Shown here in pieces: positions 46,631 through 57,631 of a stretch of DNA of 64,000 bases. The DNA is from Tieghemiomyces parasiticus (lineage: Eukaryota > Kickxellomycota > Dimargaritomycetes > Dimargaritales > Dimargaritaceae). The stretch covers positions 54,260-118,259 of the forward strand of contig JANBPT010000022.1 of NCBI GenBank assembly GCA_027575765.1, written 5' to 3'. A program made the position numbers and the translations under genes. Each line of letters starts with the position of its first letter. Within the stretch, counting starts at the first letter, position 1. The notes below the pieces were generated by a model. It ran no database searches and was not told the origin of the DNA. It saw only the letters and a list, made by a program, of their open reading frames with translations.

Positions 46631-46925
46631 CCGAAAGGTGACGAGTGGGCCAAAGATTCTAGGCAGAAGAGAAGTCAGGCAGTACAGAGAAAAAGGGGCG
46701 TTGATCAGTTGTGAAGACAACGAGCCGCAGAGGAGGCCCACCACTTAACCCTTAAATGTAGAGTGGACGCGATAAGGTGATTTTGGTCTCCAACATGGGA
46801 ACAGGGTCTTGTTGGCGGCGTCGGAGAATTGGCGTCCTTGGTCAGCCTTTCTGCTGTTGGTTGGAAATCCTGAAGTGTTTTCTGCCAGCGCCAAGCTACT
46901 TTAAGGCCTTCCTCTCAGTTACAGT
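46631..46925. repeat. Dispersed repeat family 2, copy A
   Basis: About 290 bp repeated in the same orientation at about 50876-51168, roughly 93 percent identical by eye, with most differences being transitions. Similarity begins near GGTGACGAGTGGGCC and fades after the TTTAAGGCC segment. A shared open frame exists, but differences between copies change amino acids freely, so it is probably not under coding constraint. No terminal repeats or polymerase III boxes were seen; class unknown. Confidence 0.8.
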
Positions 46926-47290
46926 GGGACCTAATAATGCAAGAAGTGGCAGTGATGTTTAGCTACTTTGCCATGCAGATTAGTATTGCTGGATAGATAA
47001 AAATCAGCAATATTGCAACCGGAAAGAGGCGGCTGCCTCCACAGGAAAGGGCCACCGCTTTCCATATCGATCACGAAGGCGGCGGCGCATCTGGAAGACA
47101 CATAGGCGATCCCTCAGGCTCGAATGCAACCCGCGGACGACCTAGTCCCCCTCCCAGGCAAAGAACGGCCCTGAGGTTGACTAATAACATGTACTTAAAC
47201 TGCAACGACCCTCAACCCGAGGAGTTAAGATTGTGCTTGAAATAAATAAGCAATTTACTCTATAGTACGCCTCTACTTATCCGCTACACT

Positions 47291-47703
47291 ATTGTAACCA
47301 AGGCGCCCACTGGGAAACCTCCCATCCTAAGGACGCCGCCTCCCTTCAGGATCTGTCTTCTTGATGGAAACGTCAAACTTCCATCAACGGATTGTCCACA
47401 CCCTTTGCAAAATAGGAAGGTGGTGGTCTTCAAATGCGAGAGACAGACTCAACTCGATTTCAAATCCTCCTCTTCATGGAGAAGGGCCGGAACCGAGCGC
47501 CTAAATTTACACCAAACGGTTTTGCCTCATCTTCCAACCCACTCATATTTACAGATGGCGAATCGCCCAGAATTGTAGATTCGTTAAGTGTGTAATAAAT
47601 TCTTGCCTTTATTCAAAGTTGGCCTGCTCGCCTTGCGACCCTACCTCGGTCTTTTTACTAGTTGCCCCTCCCGTCGGGCTACAAACCCCATCACACTATC
47701 GCT
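47291..47703. repeat. Dispersed repeat family 1, copy B (inverted relative to copy A)
   Basis: Reverse-complement copy of the element at about 13745-14152. The shared frame starts here at 47369 on the plus strand and is interrupted by a TAA after about 45 codons where copy A reads TAT. Both ends of similarity coincide with those of copy A, which supports a discrete element rather than chance homology. Confidence 0.8.
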
Positions 47704-48641
47704 TCGATCAAGCTACTTTATAGAAAAGTTGACCACATGGTGAGTTACACCGGCTGAAAAAATAATAATATTTCAAACAATATCATCTCCACCTTTGGCT
47801 GCTCGAGCCCGATATGGCCATTTTCCTTTCTTCCGTCAAGAGACGGCCTCAAATATACGGCTTCGGAAATTAGAGGTCGGGTGGCTAGCGGAAACGCTGT
47901 ACAGATACCCTGTATTCACTCTGAGGTCTCATAGGTCTCTATCCCGGCCTCTCTTGGCTTGGCGTGCGGAGGAGGAAGAGGAATAGGGGAGAGAAAGATT
48001 GAAGATGCCAACAAAGACGGTGGGCCACAGGGAGCCCGCCACTAAGTCCATACTATGTTTATCATAGGCGCAGCATTAATTTAACCTCTGGGTATGTTAC
48101 CTCTCAATATCTATACACGGCAATTCAGAGACCAGGCAGATGGGGAGCCAAAAATGAGGAAAACCACAGTTTCCTTTATAACGATAGACGGGTCATTGGG
48201 GGGCCAGTGTGCTTTGGATGCATTCCGTAAAAGAACAACTGTGCTGGGGCCTTTCTTTGCGTCCTACGTAAGACACTGTGGTTCGTTTCAGGGAGAGTAA
48301 AAAGAAACGGTGGCCGTATTATGGGCACCACAGGGCTCTTCCCATACGCAGGCTTTTATTGGCTCTCCGGCAATAAAGACGAATGAGAGAGCATGGTGTT
48401 TTTTTCGCTGGTGGTAGGCCAAGCCGTCCTAAACTAGAGATGTCTGGCTTCCAAGGAGAAGGTACCATACGTGCACTATTGCCACCTATTTCGGACCGGC
48501 AGTTGATTCGAATATTTAAATCCTTGCAAACGACGCCATTATTATGGAGCATAAACTAGTCAGCTTATTTAAGTTCTCTCTCACCCTCCAGCCCCGGGAC
48601 TTGACTATTATACACCCCACCCACTCCACCGCCCCATCAAC

Positions 48642-49904
48642 ATGAAGACCGTCATCCGCCTCACTACCCTTGCCTGCCTTCTCGCGGCCAGGTCCACCCC
48701 TGCCAACGCATCCGAATTCTCCAGCCTGCAGACTAGTGGCCTGGTCCAGGGTGACACCTTCTCTCTGCCGCCGGTGGGTCGTGTCTTTCCCAAGGGCAAG
48801 CCCCAGGATGCACCCCTCCCGCCGCTGCAACAGCGCGCGGGGGCGTCTTTCAACCCTGACCGACTCGACACCTACGATTCCCTGAAGCGCTACGAGTTAC
48901 TTGACGTCAGTGACGACGTGGAGCGCGCCTTTGTCATTGGTGATGTCCACGGAGCCTACGACCCGCTTACACGACTGCTCAATAAGGCCAACTACCAGCG
49001 CGGGAAGGACCTGCTCGTATTTGTGGGCGACCTGGTCATCAAGGGCAGTAAGAGCATTGAGGTCCTGGACCTGGCTATCCAAGAAGATGCCAAGTGCGTT
49101 CGCGGTAATTACGAGGACCTACTGCTTAGCTACCGCGCCGAGATGGACCGCTTCGAGCAGCATGGTATCCCCATCTCATCAGGCTACAACAATGGTGTCA
49201 AGGACCTTGCTGCGTAAGTAAATCTCGGTTGATTATGCGACTTCCACCTGTCCAAATGGTATTCACAAAGGTATATTGCAGCCTATACTTTAGCAGCTAC
49301 CCTAAATCTCCCTTCTTTACCTACACACACACACTCTATCCCCCTTGTCTCCGAGGATTGATTCAACAGCAAAATGACCGATTCCCACTGGAAGTACATT
49401 GAGAGCTGCCCGCTAGTTCTCGAGCTCCCTGCACGTTTTGGCCAAGCTACCATGCGCAACCCGCTACAGCGCCGTCTCCTCATTGCGCATGCCTCGCTCG
49501 ACCTGAGCAAGGATATGGAGCACCAGGATCCCTATGCTACGATATGGGAGCCCTACTTCAAGTTTGTGGATGGACAGAAATTCGACACGGGCCGCGAGTG
49601 GCTCGCCAACCTGAACCGTCATGTCTTTAACCAGGTTAAGCAGGACCCCGCCCTGCCGGTGCCGCTGGTCCTCTATGGCCACGATGAGGACTGGAATGTC
49701 AATATCAACTCCTTCAGTGACGGCCTGGACACCCTGTGCTACCTTCGCGGCCAACTGACCGCTATGACGTACCCGGACAACCTTCTCCACCAGGAGAGTT
49801 GCGAGACGGAGCCCGAGTATATTCCTGAGTGGAAGTTGGCACAGATGGCCAAGGAGAAGGAAGGGCAGAAGGCAATTACCTGGCCCAGAAAGGTGGCCAA
49901 TTAG
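48642..49904 (+). CDS. PPN2: Secreted or vacuolar Ppn2-like metallophosphatase with altered GNHE motif
   Basis: Two exons, 48642-49213 and 49370-49904, 368 aa. The join GC|GTAAGT to CAACAG|C keeps frame. Residues 1-23 form a signal peptide. The rest is a calcineurin-like phosphoesterase of the PPP/ApaH/Ppn2 type: GDVHG (100-104), GDLVIKG (129-135), GNYED (155-159), AHASLD with metal-ligand His231, and YGHDED with His295 before the GLDTLCYLRGQLTAM C-terminal motif. Yeast Ppn2 is a zinc-dependent vacuolar endopolyphosphatase with the same order of motifs, including the segment equivalent to DSHWKYIESCPLVLEL. The canonical GNHE motif reads GNYE, so the usual catalytic histidine is replaced by tyrosine. 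Activity is therefore uncertain. The family call is good; the paralogue name is tentative. Confidence 0.82.
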
Positions 49905-51399
49905 CTGCGGCAGGTTTGGACGAAATTCCAATAATTATGATGCTGCTAATGTGGTATTCCGGTTGAAAGGGGGCGGTCGGTAACTCGACCAAGAGTAGCA
50001 ACTTTTACGCAGGAGACGGAATAAAATATGCACATGGGCAATACTTAGCGGATGAAAACGGAAACGAGAGCGTAGGTGCCCATGGGCAAGGCTTTTTGAT
50101 CCAAACGCAGTCAACGACAGTGAAGAATTATACGGCTGTTAACTTTTCCAACGTAACTGGTATTGTTTTATTTCGAGTCGGTTGGCTTGTTCTTTTTATA
50201 GGGAATGATACCCAAGAGTGATGCTAGTTTCTGTCGAGTTAACTTTTAGGATAAGAAAGATTGTGTAACAGAGTTGACTGGGGATGCAGTCTGGTCATCC
50301 TGAAGTCCTTGCTAGAGGTATGCATTCTGTGCCTACACCGTTGTATAAAAAACAGCGGAAAACAAGGACTAAGTACTAGAAAGTCTGAGAGTCAAAGACT
50401 TAGCGGCACATAGCCGCCGTGAAGAAGTGGTGGGAGTTCTGGAGTACGCTATTTCACCACACTAATGGACACTAGCGAGTGTGGGGGTCATAGTGGGCTT
50501 TACTGGCAGTGCTGTTACGTTCGGATTCCCTTGAAACAGCTTAATTATCAGATGTAGCTAAAGTCGAGTAAGTGAAAGCTCTCCTCATCCTTGGCCACCC
50601 TTCCGGCGACCTCCTTATCCTGGGCGGGGGAAGGTGGAATCCCTCCCACCTTTGGGGCGGGATATTTCCCCCGTCACAGGTGAAAGAGGGCTCATACCGA
50701 TCTGTGGAGGGAGTAAATTGACTATCGGTGCTGACCCTCACTCTCGGCACCGCATGGCTCACCAAACCCGCACACGCCCGTTGTGGTAGTCGTTGAACTG
50801 GTGAATTTGAGGTTGCCGCAAGATGCCAGCCAATCCTTAAATATCCCAGATTAATTACTCCCTCGGTGGTGTGACAGAAGGTGATGAGTGGGCCAAAGAT
50901 TCTAGGCAGAGGAGAAGTCAGGCAGTACAGAGAAAAGGGGCGTTGACCAGCCGTGAAGACAACCAGCCGCAGAGGAGGCCCACCACTTAACCCTTAAATG
51001 TAGAGTGGACGCGATAAGGTGATGTTGGTCTCCAACATGGGAACAGGGTCTTGCCGGCGGCGTCGGAGAATCGGCGTCCTTGGTCAGCCTTTCTGTTGTT
51101 GGTTGGAAATCCTGAAGTGTTATCCGCCAGCGCCAAGCTACTTTAAGGCCTTCTTTCCGGATACAGTACCTTCAACGCATCTATCAAACCCCACTCCACG
51201 TGCAGCGTCAAAATACCCCGCTAAGTCGGACAGTAAACAAAGCACCCGGGAGTCGAGGTAAGCTGATGCATTCCAGAATCGATGCGGCTATTACTTCGTA
51301 TTCCACAGCAGGCATCCACCACATGCGATAACGCCGCTCCCCACCTCTGTCCTACGTATTCCAAGCCTACGGCAACCTATTAGATGCCTCGTTGTTGCC
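49905..51399. other. Intergenic region with repeat copy B upstream of the F-box gene
   Basis: About 1.5 kb: the 3' region of the phosphatase gene (AT-rich, 49905-50350), then sequence of mixed composition, then repeat family 2 copy B (50876-51168) and the F-box promoter. No further gene was recognised. Confidence 0.4.
50876..51168. repeat. Dispersed repeat family 2, copy B
   Basis: Same-orientation copy of 46631-46925, ending about 230 bp upstream of the F-box gene ATG. One base is missing in an A-run and about 20 substitutions separate the copies. Confidence 0.8.
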
Positions 51400-52929
51400 A
51401 TGGCCAATTCCCCGCCGCCCGCCCTTGACCGACTAGCCTGTGATCCCCTTGCCATCCTACCGGCTGATGTGCTCTTGAATGTCCTTGACCACATCCCATT
51501 CCGGGAGCGCGTTCGGTGCCTTCGGGTGAGCCGGTGCTGGTACGGCCGGCTGACGGCAGTCCCACGGCTCTGGCGCGACGCATATTTTACAGGGTCACTG
51601 CGCACGCGGAGCACCTCGGCCGGGTCAACTTCTACAACGGCCGCAACCCCGGGACCTTCCAGTCAGTCTTTTCAGCGGGTCGTCCAGTGGAGTGGTACGA
51701 AACTGCGGGGCCTAACGGTAGCTCATGGTGACAAACTGTCACCCACGGCGTTGGCCCAGCTGGTAAAGACCCAACGGCCTCGACTGGAGCGGTTCGGGCT
51801 GACCAACGCCCGGCGGATCGAGTCAGACCTACTCCTACGAACCGTGGTGCGGCTATCCGCTACGCTGACCCACTTGAGTCTGGTCGGGTGTAAAGTGACG
51901 GACGCCTCTGTACGTGAGATATTGTGCCACTGCTGGCAGCTGCGGTCGCTCAACCTGTCGCATAGTACACGCCTGTCGCGGTTTATGTTTGAACAGGTGC
52001 GGATTCGACCGCCTCTCACCGAAAGCCCAGTGGCCATCAAGACCGGCGCCACTGGTCGGGGTAAACGGACCTACCAGGCCACGCTCTCGCCCGTTCGGGC
52101 GTCGGCCGGCCAGCCGCCAGCGGCCGTCGTCTACCACCTGCCTCTCTCCCCGCTCCACCCACCAATCCAGCACTTCATTTTCCGCGACAACGATGAATGC
52201 GCCGCTCCGGGGATCTGGGCCACGGTTTGTACTTACTATGCTGCGACGCTCGAAGAACTCGACTGGGCCCATACAGGCGACGTCACGTTGCCAATGCTCG
52301 ACCAGCTCGCGCAGTGCACCCGGCTGCGCCACCTGAACCTCAGCGGGGGAAAGTTCCGCGGGGCGGCCACCCCAGATCTCGAGCCGGCACTCCTCCACAT
52401 TGCCGAGCGATGCCCGCAGCTGACCAAGGTATACCTCGCCCGGCACACCGAGCTGACCGAGTCGCACTTGCAATGTCTACTCGGGCTCAATACGCAGCTT
52501 ACCCTGCTGGACCTCACCGCTGTGCACTGCGTAAGCAATGCCTTCCTCCGAACCTTCTCGCTCCATGCGCCCAGCCTGACCCACCTAAACCTCAGTGCAT
52601 GCTTCCTAGTGGAAGATACCGGTGTCAGCCACATCCTGAAACGATGCCCCCAGCTGGTATACCTCAACGTGTCGAGTACTGCCGTCACCGACCTCATCGT
52701 CATGCGTCTCCTGCGGTATTCAAGGCATCTGCGGTGGCTCTGGATGGAGAGCTGCCCAGCCCTTAGCGCACTGGGTATCCGGCTCATGCTGTCCCCGTCA
52801 GCATTCCTGACTCGGTTGGACGTGTTCAGTCTATTCAACTGTCACAAGGTGGACTATGAGACCGCTCGGCAGGTCCGTGCCGTGATGCGTCCCGACGCCC
52901 AATTTCGGTTTTACATTCCCAACGGCTAG
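51400..52929 (+). CDS. F-box protein with leucine-rich repeats
   Basis: A single-exon 509-aa protein. An F-box lies at about residues 16-60 (LAILPADVLLNVLDHIPFRERVR, then CLRVSRCWYGRL and LWRDAYF). At least ten leucine-rich repeats of the AMN1/FBXL cysteine-containing type follow, recognisable as L-x-x-L-x-L-x-x-C/S. Examples are LTHLSLVGCKVTDASV, LTLLDLTAVHCVSNAFL, LTHLNLSACFLVEDTGV and LVYLNVSSTAVTDLI. A less conserved insert at about 195-260 separates two repeat blocks. F-box/LRR proteins act as substrate receptors of SCF (Skp1-Cullin-F-box) ubiquitin ligases; the target is unknown. The start is the first ATG of the frame and is directly followed by the F-box. Confidence 0.9.
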   Translation: MANSPPPALDRLACDPLAILPADVLLNVLDHIPFRERVRCLRVSRCWYGRLTAVPRLWRDAYFTGSLRTRSTSAGSTSTTAATPGPSSQSFQRVVQWSGTKLRGLTVAHGDKLSPTALAQLVKTQRPRLERFGLTNARRIESDLLLRTVVRLSATLTHLSLVGCKVTDASVREILCHCWQLRSLNLSHSTRLSRFMFEQVRIRPPLTESPVAIKTGATGRGKRTYQATLSPVRASAGQPPAAVVYHLPLSPLHPPIQHFIFRDNDECAAPGIWATVCTYYAATLEELDWAHTGDVTLPMLDQLAQCTRLRHLNLSGGKFRGAATPDLEPALLHIAERCPQLTKVYLARHTELTESHLQCLLGLNTQLTLLDLTAVHCVSNAFLRTFSLHAPSLTHLNLSACFLVEDTGVSHILKRCPQLVYLNVSSTAVTDLIVMRLLRYSRHLRWLWMESCPALSALGIRLMLSPSAFLTRLDVFSLFNCHKVDYETARQVRAVMRPDAQFRFYIPNG

Positions 52930-54484
52930 TGTCGCTGGTGCTTGGCTTTGGGGGTGGGGGTGGGGGTACCAATACCAATTTGATGCATAAATTATGGAAA
53001 TTGTGTTGAATTGGTATGGGTCAAGGGTTGGTAAATGACATTGTTTTGCTGTGGTAGTGGGCCAGCCTGGCCCTCCAAATGGTCATAGTTGTAGCCGGTG
53101 GATACGAGGCGCTTCCGAGCCATCGCGGACATGGCAGATCTGCACTATGGTCAAGACACGGAATACCAAGTTTGAGTGGGAAGACTCGAGTTCACCCCTG
53201 CTCTGCGCGTCCGGCCCTTGCCTTGCAACTCGGGATGGCCTGTTTCATGTATGCTCGCGGTTTCGAAGTCACTGGCATACATATTGTAACGAGGGCCTAG
53301 CAGGCGGAAAAAGTACAGGGAAAAACGAAGGCCCCCCCTTTTTTTCTATTAGTAAAGAGACAACTTCTACACCGGCGGAGGTTCATTTTATGTGATTGGT
53401 GGCGGGTTGATTAAGAAGCTCGTTGATGCGGTTCACCTGGTGACGAACGCGTGTTTGACAGGACCTGAGTCACTAAGTCTGGCTAGAGGAGGGTAGCGCG
53501 CGGGGAAGCGGTAGTGGGCAGAAGGGAGGTCAATGCTCGCGGTCAGACGCATCTCACCAGGCACACGTATGCGTTCACTTGATCCACCGAGTAAGTCTTG
53601 GGAAGTGCTGACTCGGTCTATGTAGAGCGTAGAATGACAGCGGTAACATTCTTGGCAATTAGTAGGGAAAATAGTCCGAAATTCAAGCCATCAGTCCGAT
53701 AGCTATTAGTTCTCTCCCTCCCCTTACAACTGCTGCCAACAGCGGTCACCAGAGCCTGGTCATTGTATTTTCATACCGTCCACCCTGTCGCTTCTGAGCG
53801 GCCAATTCCAGTCCACACCGTACCTTTTACAGCGTTCTCGGTGTCAGCCAGGAGTAGGGAGCCAGGGCTGAGCCGTACATGGGGTGACCAAGTCTGCCTT
53901 GATTCCTAGCGGGGGTGCCGTTAGCAGTACACACAGCCAGAAATTGTTTGCTCGTCACCACCGTGGCCATTCGGGATGGAATTCATCAACACAGTCACAG
54001 TTTCGGTGGCGTCACAACTCGTACCACTTCTGTTTCTATGATTGCTTATAAAGCCCCAATGTAGGTTGGAGCTCAATAATGATTTAAGTGTCTAATGACA
54101 AGACGTTTGGAGACTCCTTCAACCAACCCCTGCCCTGCTCATCCTGTCCACGTTACATCAGTTGCGGAGGCCTAGACCAAGTCTACTTTTCCCTATACCA
54201 GCATACTTACGCCAAGGCCTTAGCATCGAGAAAACATGTCGTTTGCTGGTGGCGGCCAGAACTTGAGTGCAAAAGGCACCCCGGTATTCATTACCTGCCT
54301 CTTTTGGCTTTCTCGCCCCTTCCACCCTCGCCGGTAGCCATACGACGCTCATCATCTGGTTTGGAGCGCTCACCCGCCAAGCTATTGATTCACTGAAGAA
54401 GGGATGTTATAGAGTACATTTGCGAATACAACGGATAGCGACGACCTGACTGAAAACGCCGCGACTCGTTTAGGATATCTGAGG
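52930..54484. other. Intergenic region between convergent genes
   Basis: About 1.55 kb between the 3' ends of the F-box gene and the FHA gene. It includes a G-rich GGGGGTGGGGGTGGGGG stretch near 52951 just after the F-box stop. Open frames (53051-53395 plus, 54088-54449 plus) have no recognisable product. Confidence 0.4.
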
Positions 54485-55291
54485 CTAATTCTCCCGGATC
54501 AGCACGTATTCCCGCGAACTGAAGGCGAATTTGATAACATCTTGGTGACGCAATTCGTAATACTGCACCGACGGCAGCTGCTCGCCGTTGACAAAGGTCC
54601 CGTTACTGGACTTGAGATCAATCAAGTAAGGTCGGACTTCGGTACACGGAGCTGTCGGCAACCCACTTTCATAATCCGCTACTGTCGACTTTGGAGCTGC
54701 GCGCGTAGGAACCTGCCGGTATTGCAACACGGCGTGCTGTTTCGAACAGGACGGGTGGTCCACGGGGATATCCGCCACTTTACGGTCACGGCCGAACAGA
54801 TAGGCAGACTGGCGGCCCACCGGTAATATATCCACCTGGACATCGCCCTTAAACACGTACAAACGCCACGGGTCGGTCGGCTGGCGGGATTCCGGAGGCT
54901 CGTTATAATCCACGATGGTTCCGTTGACGGTGTTCGTGTCGGCAGCCAGTTTCCCCGAGAGGCCGAAGTTGGGCTGGATTTTGGTGGGACGTTCCGCGGC
55001 AACGGGCGGGTCGGTGCCAGTACTGCCGGCTGGTGGTGGCGGGGACGAAAGCGGGGGAGGTGATGACGCGCTCGGCCGGTTGCTTGGGGAGCGGGAACGC
55101 GAACGACGTCGATGGCGCTGGCGGTAACCGTCCTTGTCGCGGCCCCCGCGGGAATCATGAAGTGACGGACTCCTACTGGCGTGTCGCTCACTATAGTTGC
55201 GAGGTCCATCTGCTCGCTGGGGAGATCGGGTGGGAGACCCCCATCGGGAGGGGCGGCTTCGTGGGGCAGAATCGGCAGGTGCTTTCGGCAT
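54485..55291 (-). CDS. PML1: FHA-domain splicing factor, Pml1/SNIP1 family
   Basis: A single-exon 268-aa protein. The N-terminal 100 residues are an RS-like region with many Arg-Ser and Ser-Pro pairs. A short linker with IQPNFGLSGKLA follows; this segment is conserved in SNIP1 and binds the RES partner Bud13 in yeast Pml1. The FHA domain occupies about 145-262 and is intact: GRDR (167-170), HPSCSKQHAVLQY (179-191) and SSNGTFVN (228-235), then YYELRHQDVIKFAFSSREYVLI. The match to SNIP1 runs almost residue for residue from PWRLY to the end. Pml1/SNIP1 belongs to the RES complex that promotes pre-mRNA retention and splicing, and FHA domains bind phosphothreonine. Confidence 0.93.
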   Translation of the reverse strand: MPKAPADSAPRSRPSRWGSPTRSPQRADGPRNYSERHASRSPSLHDSRGGRDKDGYRQRHRRRSRSRSPSNRPSASSPPPLSSPPPPAGSTGTDPPVAAERPTKIQPNFGLSGKLAADTNTVNGTIVDYNEPPESRQPTDPWRLYVFKGDVQVDILPVGRQSAYLFGRDRKVADIPVDHPSCSKQHAVLQYRQVPTRAAPKSTVADYESGLPTAPCTEVRPYLIDLKSSNGTFVNGEQLPSVQYYELRHQDVIKFAFSSREYVLIREN

Positions 55292-56528
55292 GGCGCAGTT
55301 TCAATGTGAGATACAGTAGTGGATAGAGATGGGATGCGAAGGGTTATTGGCGCCTGCGAATGTAAACAGTAACCGTAGCGAATACAGTGGGATACGCAAC
55401 GTAGTTGTGCGACTGGCGCTGGAAAAACTAGAGGACAAAAAAAACCACACCAGGAACCAGGCTAGAATTAAATTCTTTATGGGACTACAAGCTGTCAACT
55501 GCGACTACTTGATACGATCACTCTAGCTGGGTATCAAAGCAGGGCTTGAAGGCGCTAAACTGGAGCCAAGCCATCCCTAATTCACGGACTATCACAACCG
55601 ACGCCCTCTTGACACACCTCGTACATCTGGGGCATTGCTTGATTCCTCTGTGCAGTCCGTTACTGTAAGGACAGAGGCCAAAACACTGGGGTAGGGTTGG
55701 GTAGCCTTCTAATCCCCTGTGGCAAAAAGATATAGGGGAATAGTTGTGGCACAAAGAGCAGGTGTGTTGCCCTGGTGGAGCTGCTAGAGGTAACGATTCG
55801 GATTTCTAAACACTTTTTCTCAGGCCGGGAGCGATGAGCTGTCTTTTGTGCTGCACGTAGTGTTCGGCGGAGAATTGGGGATCTGGGGCTCTATATCTTG
55901 AATACATCCAGTCGCGTCTAGGTTAACAATACCACCCGCACAACCCTAAATGCCGCACAGCTCTGGCCTAACTGAGCTGACGCTAGATAACATTCTTATA
56001 ATTATATAGGGTGGTTGGAGGCGATGGATTACCTGAAAAGGTATAATCTGATAACAAGTGCCCTGGCATTGTATGATGGGCTGTCAAAGTGGGCGACAAC
56101 CTTCAGACTAATGATCAGTTCTATAAGTACCACCAATAGCTTTGGGTTGACAAAAAACTTGAGGCCTTGGACATTGGTGCTGTAGATGAAACCTAGAGGT
56201 GTCTTGGACGAGGAATCAAATGGTATAAACAAACCGAGTATTGAACCATTACTCACGCCACAACCTGCATTTCTAACCCTTTGCAACTGAAGGGCGGCGG
56301 CGGCCCCCACAAAGGGGGGTCCGAAGCCTTCCCCTTCCCACACGGAATTAGCGCCGGCCACCAACGCCTCCCAGAGCCCAATTGAAAGGGCCTAAGGTTT
56401 AGTTGTCCACCTATATAAACCCTGCGGCCCTCCGCCCCGGTTTACAACCTTATGTGTGAATTAAATACTCTTTTATTTCCCTAGTACTCCCTACTCCCTG
56501 GCACCTCCCGGCCCGTCACACCATCATC
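55292..56528. other. Intergenic region before the mariner relic
   Basis: About 1.2 kb: the promoter of the FHA gene, then sequence with short open frames on the minus strand. One of 78 codons (55518-55754) is Cys-rich but unlike any family I recognise, and another of 111 codons (56029-56364) is hydrophobic in part. The last 130 bp is C/T-rich with TATATAAA near 56413 and may be the element's own promoter. Confidence 0.35.
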
Positions 56529-57631
56529 ATGTCGACTTCTAAAACTCCTTCCCCCCCCACCCCGCCCAAGTTTACCAGGCTCGATGTATAGGTCCTCATG
56601 TATCAATATTATGGCGAGGGTCACAAGGCAGACTATATTCTAGCCAAACTGATCATCACGCTGAGCTTGGCTGCCCCTTCCCCCACCACCGCTAATAGGT
56701 GGCTAGCTCGCTTCCGTATGGGCCACTATGCCCTTGAAGATGGGCCCCGGTCTGGCCGCCCGTCAGATGACATAGGCAAACTTTACAGGACCATACTTAT
56801 GGGACTGTTAGAGGACGACCCTTGACTGACTGCTGAGCAAGTAGCCCATGCCTGCCGCACTTCCTCTAGTACCAGGTGAAATGTCCGGCCCAGAGAATTG
56901 GGGCTGTATAGCTATTTTAACAACTAGGTTTCCCATGGCCTTCCCGGTGGCCAACGCCACCAGCGGGTACGCTTTACTACCGAGTTTTTGTAGAAAAATC
57001 AACGGGGCCAGCGGATATCTACCAAACTCAATCGTCGCAGGTGACCAGACTTGGGTCTACCATTGTGATCCGCCTGCCGGCTCTGATCGCTGGAAGTGGT
57101 GCCCCAAAAGTGACCCTGTCCCAACCCGGACCCGCCGGGGCTGTACGATACTCAATGATATGTGGCCGATTTTTTTTAAAAGAAAAACCAGATGCAGCCT
57201 GTTGCAATTGATAAATAACCTTCCCCTCCCGGGCATCAAGGTCTCCACCAACCGCCACGTGAAGTGTGAGTTGGAGCCCATCCTCCAAGTTTGGGGAAAG
57301 ACATACAGATGTTCAGTCTGGCATCCCTTACGGCTCTACTATTATAATGCACCACCTCACTGAGCTGCAGCCACTTCAACCTAAATTTCCAGCGCTGGGG
57401 CCCTACTTCTGCCAGCCCCACCCTGCAGCCCTGATCTGGCCCCCCTGCGATTTTTAATTGACCAAGGATGTCAGACGGCGGCTGTGTGGCAGGAGGGTTG
57501 TCACTATTGAGACAGCTGTGGACACCTGGCAGTCGGAGCTAGCCAAGTTTCAGATTAGTAACTCTAAGTCGTGCTATAAGAGCTGGATAGAAAGAGCTCA
57601 CTGAGTGCAGAGTGTCAGTGGTTATATTTAA
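56529..57631 (+). mobile_element. Decayed mariner-type transposon (transposase pseudogene)
   Basis: A run of broken frames matching mariner transposase from end to end over about 1.1 kb, the expected size for a 345-aa protein. Recognisable pieces in order: an N-terminal helix-turn-helix region ending LEDGPRSGRPSD (about 56734-56769); LTAEQVA after an in-frame stop; VAGDQTWVYHCDP with the first catalytic Asp (57043-57045); YYYNAPPH, where HDNARPH is expected and the second Asp has become Tyr (57343-57345); PPCDF with the third Asp (57449-57451); and CYKSWIERAH near the C-terminus. The second and third sites are 106 nt apart, equal to the DD34D spacing plus one base. At least four stops and two frameshifts are present. 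Terminal inverted repeats were not identified. Confidence 0.85.

Larger units (their letters stand above)
42302..48603. other. 6.3-kb gene-poor region with repeats
   Basis: The longest stretch of the window without a recognisable gene. Open frames are short and unconvincing; the longest with any character is a 68-codon plus frame at 44479-44685 with one hydrophobic segment, which could encode a small membrane peptide but resembles nothing known to me. The region contains repeat family 2 copy A (46631-46925) and repeat family 1 copy B (47291-47703). Purine-rich stretches (43500-43900) and AT-rich stretches (45400-45550, 46370-46520) are present. It looks like repeat-derived or decayed intergenic DNA. 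Confidence 0.45.

Noticed and set aside
46631..51168. Long terminal repeats of a retrotransposon spanning 46.6-51.2 kb
   Set aside because: The interval between the direct copies encodes a normal intron-containing phosphatase and no gag, protease, reverse transcriptase or integrase.
55518..55754. Cys-rich 78-codon minus frame suggesting a zinc finger
   Set aside because: The cysteines do not follow a known zinc-finger spacing and there is no supporting context.
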